Assembly (NCBI RefSeq): GCF_932294415.1
Contig: NC_065543.1
Coordinates: forward strand, 42,120,277-42,184,276
Direction: 5' to 3'
DNA from: Quercus robur
Lineage: Eukaryota > Streptophyta > Magnoliopsida > Fagales > Fagaceae
Length of the DNA: 64,000 nt
Shown here: positions 59,076 to 64,000 of the stretch, in pieces
Layout: each line of letters starts with the position of its first letter
How positions within the stretch are numbered: position 1 is the first letter of the stretch
Translations under genes and position numbers: made by a program
Notes under the pieces: generated by a model
Database searches by the model: none
The model's input: only the letters and a program-made list of their open reading frames with translations
Told to the model about the DNA's origin: nothing

Positions 59076-61577
59076 ATGAAAAAATCAACTACAATGCTTG
59101 ATTTTTTCAAAAGAAAATGTTCAAATTCTTCCGAAGTCAACGTGGGATTGCCAACAACTAATGTTGCTATTCCAATTCCAGAAAATGTGGATGCTCCAAT
59201 TCTAGAAAATGTGGAGGATGCTCCAATTCTAGAAAATGTGCATTTCCCAATTCCGGAAAATGTTGATGTTCCAATTTCTCAAACACAATTTCAAAGAATC
59301 GATCTTGATTCTTTGAATTATGATCCCAGAACACGCAAACAAATATGAGAATATCATGTTAATCAACGTGATGAAATTCGATGGGCTTACATTAAAAAAG
59401 GTTTGCACCAACTTCCTCTAAAGACATACAAAAAAAGTGGAAAGCGCAATTGTAGCTTTCGAGCTTCTTGGTATGGATATCATTCAACATGGCTTGAATA
59501 TTCTCCTATGACAGATGCAGCTTATTGTCTACCCTGCTTTGTCTTTAATAATCCAAATGGGATTGTGGGACAAAATACATTCACTGTTGGTGGATTTAGA
59601 AATTAGAAAAAGGTTGGGGGCAAAGATTGTTGTTTTCAAAGTCATATAGGAAAAGATCCTAACTCAACTCATAGAGTTGCCAAGCAAAAGTGTAAGAATT
59701 TGATGAACCAATGGCAGCATTTACAAAGGGTAGTTAATCATTTCACTACTAAACAAATTGCAAATAATCGGTTGCAATTGAAAGCCATAGTTTTTATTGT
59801 TCGATATCTTGCCTTTCAAGCTATAGCTTTTAGAGGTCGAGATGAAAGTTGTAGTTCATTAAATCGTGGAAACTTTTTTGAATCATTGGATATTGTGACT
59901 TTTTGGAATGAGAAGGTTGCTGAAATAATAGAAAAAACTCCCAAAAATGCAACCTACGCATCACCAAGGATTCAAAAGGAAATTCTACATGTTTTCTCAG
60001 CCAAAGTGAAGAAGGCCATTCGGGAAGAAATTGGTGATGCAAAGTTTTGCAAAATGATTGATGAAGCTCGTGATGAGTCCATGAAAGAGCAAATGGCTGT
60101 GGTTTTTAGATATGTTGATGCAGAAGGCTTTGTCAAAGAACGTTTTTTTGGACTTATTCATGTTGCTGACATTGCGGCTTTGACTCTAAAGAAAGGGATA
60201 TATTCTTTGTTATCTCAACATTGCTTAGATATACAAAATATTCGAAGGTAAGGATATGATGGAGCAAGCAACATGCGAGGTATGTGGAATGTATTACAAG
60301 CTTTGATTTTGAATGATTACCCATATGCTTACTACATCTATTGTTTTGTACATCACTTACAATTGGCATTAGTAAAAGCATCAAAATAAGTTGATGCCAT
60401 TAGTCATTTTTTTCTTGCATTGTTTTTCTGATCAAAACTGTTAATGCTTCATGCAAGCGCAATGATCAATTGAAAGTTGTCAATGCTAATGAAATAGCAC
60501 GTTTGATTGACCTTGAAGAGCTTGAGACTGGAAGTGGACTTAATCAAATTGGCACTTTATGATGACCTGTAGAAGCACGTTGGAGTTCACATTTTAAATC
60601 AGTTTCTAGCTTATTAAGGATGTTTTGCTTCAACTATTGAAGTTTTACAAAATATAATTGATGATGTAGTTGATGGAGAACATTGGGCAGAAGCAGAGTC
60701 AGCTTATGAGGGTTTAACTTCATTTGAATTTGTCTTCCTCTTTCATCTTGAGAAGGAAACTATGGAGATTACTGATAAACTTTGTCAAGCTTTGCAAAGC
60801 CAATCTCAAGACATTTTAAATGCCATGCATTTAGTTTCATCTACTAAAGCACTTATCCAAAAATTTAGAAATGATGGATGGGATGGCTTACTCACTACTG
60901 TGATATCATTTTGTGAGAAGCATTGCATTGATGTCCTGGATATGAATGCTCGTTATGTTCCGAGGCGAGGTCGAGCTCATAATTAGCAAGATAACGTTAC
61001 AATTGAACATCATTATCGAGTAAATATTTTTTATACTACAATAGATTCTCAACTACAGAAACTAAATTATCGATTTAATAAAGATGCAATGGAGTTACTT
61101 AGGCTTAGCTCAGCTTTAGAACCTCGAGAGGCATTAAAATCTTTCAGAAGTAGTGATCTTTATTTGTTGGTAGAGAATTTCTATCCACAAGATTTCACAG
61201 ATTATGACAAACAAGTGTTGAAGAAGGAGCTTTATCATTTTGAGCATAATGTAGTCCAGGATCCAGAGTTCAAAGAATTGAAAAGTTTATCTGAGTTGTC
61301 TCAATAGTTAGTGAGAACTAGAAATTCAGAACACTATAAACTTGTTTATAGAATGGTGAGACTTGTGCTTACTCTTCCAGTTTCTACTGCTACTACAGAG
61401 CGAGCATTTTCAGCTATAAAAGTTGTCAAAACTAACCTTCGAAACAAAATGGAAAATGATTTTTTTACGGACTCATTGATGTTATACATTGAAAAGGATA
61501 TAACTTCGACATTTAGTTTGGATTCAATCGTAGATAATTTTGAAGATTTGAAAGAGCGTCGAGTTCCATTTTCATAG
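59076..61577 (+). pseudogene. hAT transposase pseudogene (TTF-type zinc finger, DUF4371, hAT dimerisation)
   Basis: The start MKKSTTMLDFFKRK is typical of plant zinc-finger MYM-type/hAT transposases. A TTF-type finger (CSFRASWYGYHSTW, YCLPCFVFNN) lies at about 59440-59560. A DUF4371-like core follows (59700-60390: FRGRDESCSS, KFCKMIDEARDESM, GYDGASNMRGMW). The hAT dimerisation end is at about 61330-61560 (LVLTLPVSTATTERAFSAIK). Most of it stays in one frame but with stops at 59346 (TGA), 59604 (TAG), 60249 (TAA), 60387 (TAA), 60984 (TAG) and 61305 (TAG), plus frame shifts between about 60400 and 60760. An intact member would cut and paste the element by a DDE transposase; this copy cannot. 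Similarity is strong throughout, so decay is moderate. Confidence 0.9.
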
Positions 61578-61999
61578 ATGATTGTATAAAGAAACAATAG
61601 TGTTTCGTGTCTTTTGTTTTTGTTAGTAGATGATTGTATCTTAATATATTAAGAAACAATGATTTTTGGATATTTGTCTTGGTTGATAGTTTATTAATAC
61701 TATATAGATGCGTATTTGAAATTTTTTTTCGCTTATCTTCGCCCCCCCCCCCCCCCCAAACTTAAAATCCTGGGTCTGTCCCTGCTGAAAGGTCACCTTG
61801 ACATTATGATATACATTTGACCTGTGTTTGGCTTATCCGAGGAGATATTCCTTCTCGGCCTACCTTCCCATTTGTAACCTACTCATGGAACTCTGAGCTT
61901 AACCCACCCACTACTATTTATTCGTCCTCGGATCACCCCACGTTCTCGGCTAAGGCCCAAGGTCCAATATATAATTTGGGCCCTTATCTCTACACTACT

Positions 62000-62330
62000 T
62001 ATGATTTGTTGTGAAAATGTTGTGGATATAGTATTTTTCTTATGAAAATATTAAGACGTTTTGTTGCTGTCATAATATTTTTTCACAACTACTAAAGTGT
62101 CAATTTTTTACGAATCAAAATAAAATATAACAAAATTATAAAGGTATTATGACAATGTTATACCATTATATTGTGTTTCCAAAAAAAATAATTTAATTTA
62201 ATTTTTTTTTTTTTTTTGTTTAGTCAACTTTGTTTAGCCAAAATTCACTATTTCATGTATTGTTTTCATGGATTGACTTTTTTTTATTATATTTTTATCT
62301 TTACGCACCATTTTAAGTAAAAACACATAG

Positions 62331-62370
<40 letters not shown>

Positions 62371-62960
62371 CTTTGGATAAAAACACATTTTATCCTTTAT
62401 GTTTGGGATAATTCATAATTTGTGCTTAAACTTTAAAATCAAGCAATTCTCCCCTTAATATTTTGGAAAATAGCAAATATGTCATATTGCTATTCTCTCA
62501 GTTAAACTCTAATGAAAGCTTATGATTCTTAAAATATTACATTGTGTAATGTTTAAAATACTCTCACTAAATTTTAACATTCCAAAAATTTTCTTCACGT
62601 ATTTTGAGTTTTAGATGGTAGTAATGCTTGGAAAGTTAAAATGATGATACAAGGTGTTTTATTTATTACCTAAAGAATATTGATTTTCTAAATTTAAATC
62701 TTCGAAACTTATAATTTATTTAATGGAAAATTCGACAACACAAGCCTTTTGTTATTTATTTATTTATTTTTTCCTTTTCTTGCTTAAAATAGATAAGAGG
62801 TGCATGGAATCGATTGGTTTTGAAAATTGAATATAGCAAAGCAAATGCAAAAAGGTAAAGCTATTTTAGAATTTTCTTTTTACTAAAAATTGAATATAGC
62901 AAAGCAAGTGCAATCCGCTAAATGAGAGAATCTCGGAAGAATAAAAAAAAGTAAGAAAAG
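62000..62960. other. Intergenic with MITE fragments and AC microsatellite
   Basis: A GTTGTGAAAATGTTGTGG..CACAACTACT relic of the MITE-like family lies at about 62005-62165, an AC repeat at about 62336-62367, and an imperfect local repeat TTGAATATAGCAAAGCAA at about 62827 and 62889. No gene. Confidence 0.5.
62943..62950 (-). terminator. Pol III terminator of tRNA-Ala
   Basis: A run of 8 T on the minus strand, 10 bases after the tRNA 3' end, is the usual polymerase III stop. Confidence 0.8.
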
Positions 62961-63033
62961 TGGAGATGCGGGGTATCGATCCCCGTACCTCTCGCATGCT
63001 AAGCGAGCGCTCTACCATCTGAGCTACATCCCC
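62961..63033 (-). tRNA. trnA-AGC: tRNA-Ala (anticodon AGC)
   Basis: The minus strand begins GGGGATGTAGCTCAGATGG and folds as a full cloverleaf of 73 bases. The acceptor stem pairs 7 of 7, including the G3:U70 wobble that identifies alanine tRNA. The D arm (A box TAGCTCAGATGG), the anticodon loop CTTAGCA with AGC, and the T arm with GATCGATAC (B box) are all present. There is no intron and CCA is not encoded, as in nuclear genes. It decodes GCU and, with inosine, GCC/GCA. It looks functional. Confidence 0.97.
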
Positions 63034-64000
63034 ATCTGTTGATAGTCAGACAAAGCAAAAGTCTAGACTAAACGAAAACGCACACTGATGCGGGAACTTG
63101 AACGTCAGCCTCTTCTTTATCTCACCATCACTATCATTCTCTTCGTCAGTGTACCAAAAATTCCAATTTTCTATGGCACTGACATGTCCTGATGTACATC
63201 CAACCATTGCTATAAGCCTGGACTTGGTGGCTGTGGCCTATTCTTGGTTGCTGAGAATAATATAATTAAACGCATTTCAAACAAATGACACTGCCAATAT
63301 ATTGTCTTTTTTAATCATCCCATTTCTCTTGAAGTAACCAAAGTATTCTTTAACGTGTTTCTTGTTATTTCCCTTGTGGGGTAGTGCTAGTACACTGTTA
63401 TATTTTGCTGAATTGCTTATTTTCCTGATTTTTTGCTTAGAAAAAGTTAAGAGGATGATGAAAGTAGATATTACATTGAGTTTGTCATAACTTAGGAACG
63501 AGAAGACAATACTCATCCTTAGACTTGTGTTTAACTTATACTAGAAAAAGAAAATAAATACTAAATAAACTATTTGGCTTTGTTGGGGTGAGTTGATCTT
63601 TACAAGACCTAGAACAGCATCTAACTTGTTAGAGTCGGCTCATATTTGTTTTTTGGCCAATTGGCTTTTGTGGGTTTAATAATATGTTGGGGTTGTGGGG
63701 CCCTGTAGTACGGTACGATAAAATCAAGGATATTTTGAATATTTGTACATGATAATGTTATGCTATGTATAAATATTATTATAACCCTAATTTCTCATAT
63801 ATTGGATTAATAGTAGCTCACTCCCTTGGATGTGGCACACACTCGAATCACATAAAATTTCTGTGTTGATTTTTCTCTTCTTTACTTTAATCTTTGCTTA
63901 AACCGATTATTCATAACATAACTCTAACATGAATTTTTCTATCCTGGAATTTGATAGTTCTCCAGGCCATTACTTCATTAGAAAATCCACAAATAACAAG
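63034..64000. other. No gene seen
   Basis: Upstream flank of the tRNA and AT-rich DNA to the window end; the frame at 63277-63516 (minus) has no recognisable content. Confidence 0.5.

Larger units (their letters stand above)
57719..61784 (+). mobile_element. hAT DNA transposon, dead
   Basis: About 4.07 kb inside the solo LTR. The right end reads, inverted, CAGGGACAGACCCAGGATTT, the typical terminal repeat of this plant hAT group. The left terminal repeat was not found: that side starts in a 43-base A run (57731-57773). The 8 bases after the right end are CTGAAAGG; the left flank TGAGCAGG is only partly alike, so the target duplication is not proven. The 5' part holds a duplicated GC-rich leader and a GC-rich stretch (58200-58440). 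A C run at 61743-61757 precedes the right end. Confidence 0.8.
57381..61994. mobile_element. Solo LTR split by a hAT insertion
   Basis: The left part begins TGTAAGAGCACG at 57381; the right part ends TTATCTCTACA at 61994. The exact direct repeat CTACT lies at 57376-57380 and 61995-61999. Subtracting the hAT (about 57719-61784) leaves about 0.55 kb of LTR. It is the same family as 53183-53955. No coding sequence of its own. Confidence 0.8.

Overview
This window looks like nuclear DNA of a dicot plant, probably a woody species. The genes have introns, the non-coding DNA is AT-rich, and there are plant-type Ty3/gypsy (Tat lineage) retrotransposons, plant hAT and MITE relics, a plant HIR gene and a thylakoid DUF1118 gene. 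I cannot name the species; a tree such as one of the Fagales is only a guess. About half of the window is repeat-derived.

Layout. 1-9325: the 3' portion of an old, heavily broken Tat-type Ty3/gypsy element, whose antisense gene region was hit by another element that is now a solo LTR. 9638-16904: a cytosolic HSP70 gene turned pseudogene, with a 5.4 kb first intron holding a 2.1 kb solo LTR. 16905-20374: repeats, including a clear Mutator-like foldback MITE. 20375-20857: a lysine/glutamate-rich small protein gene. 25.9-28.0 kb: a repeat tract, then the C-terminal three exons of a VDAC/porin. 28747-31020 (minus): a complete five-exon hypersensitive-induced-reaction (HIR/SPFH) gene, with a probable 5'-UTR intron reaching to about 32.7 kb. 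33.6-37.6 kb: small inverted-repeat elements and a 2.4 kb solo LTR. 37695-48051: a young, nearly whole Tat-lineage element with matching 633-bp LTRs and a 5-bp target duplication. 48.8-50.9 kb: two more MITE-like elements. 51789-52682: a two-exon chloroplast protein of the DUF1118/RIQ family. 53.2-62.0 kb: LTR relics, a 0.55 kb tandem duplication and a dead hAT transposon sitting inside a solo LTR. 62961-63033 (minus): tRNA-Ala(AGC).

The host genes do unrelated jobs: a mitochondrial outer-membrane pore, a plasma-membrane microdomain protein, thylakoid organisation and translation. They do not form a cluster or pathway. VDAC and HIR are convergent neighbours. The most unusual content is the antisense gene module carried by both Tat elements between integrase and the 3' LTR, and the nested insertion history, which exact short target duplications let one read by eye.

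I found no CRISPR array, no organellar insert and no clear new host system. Exon limits were read by eye from GT/AG signals and family similarity.
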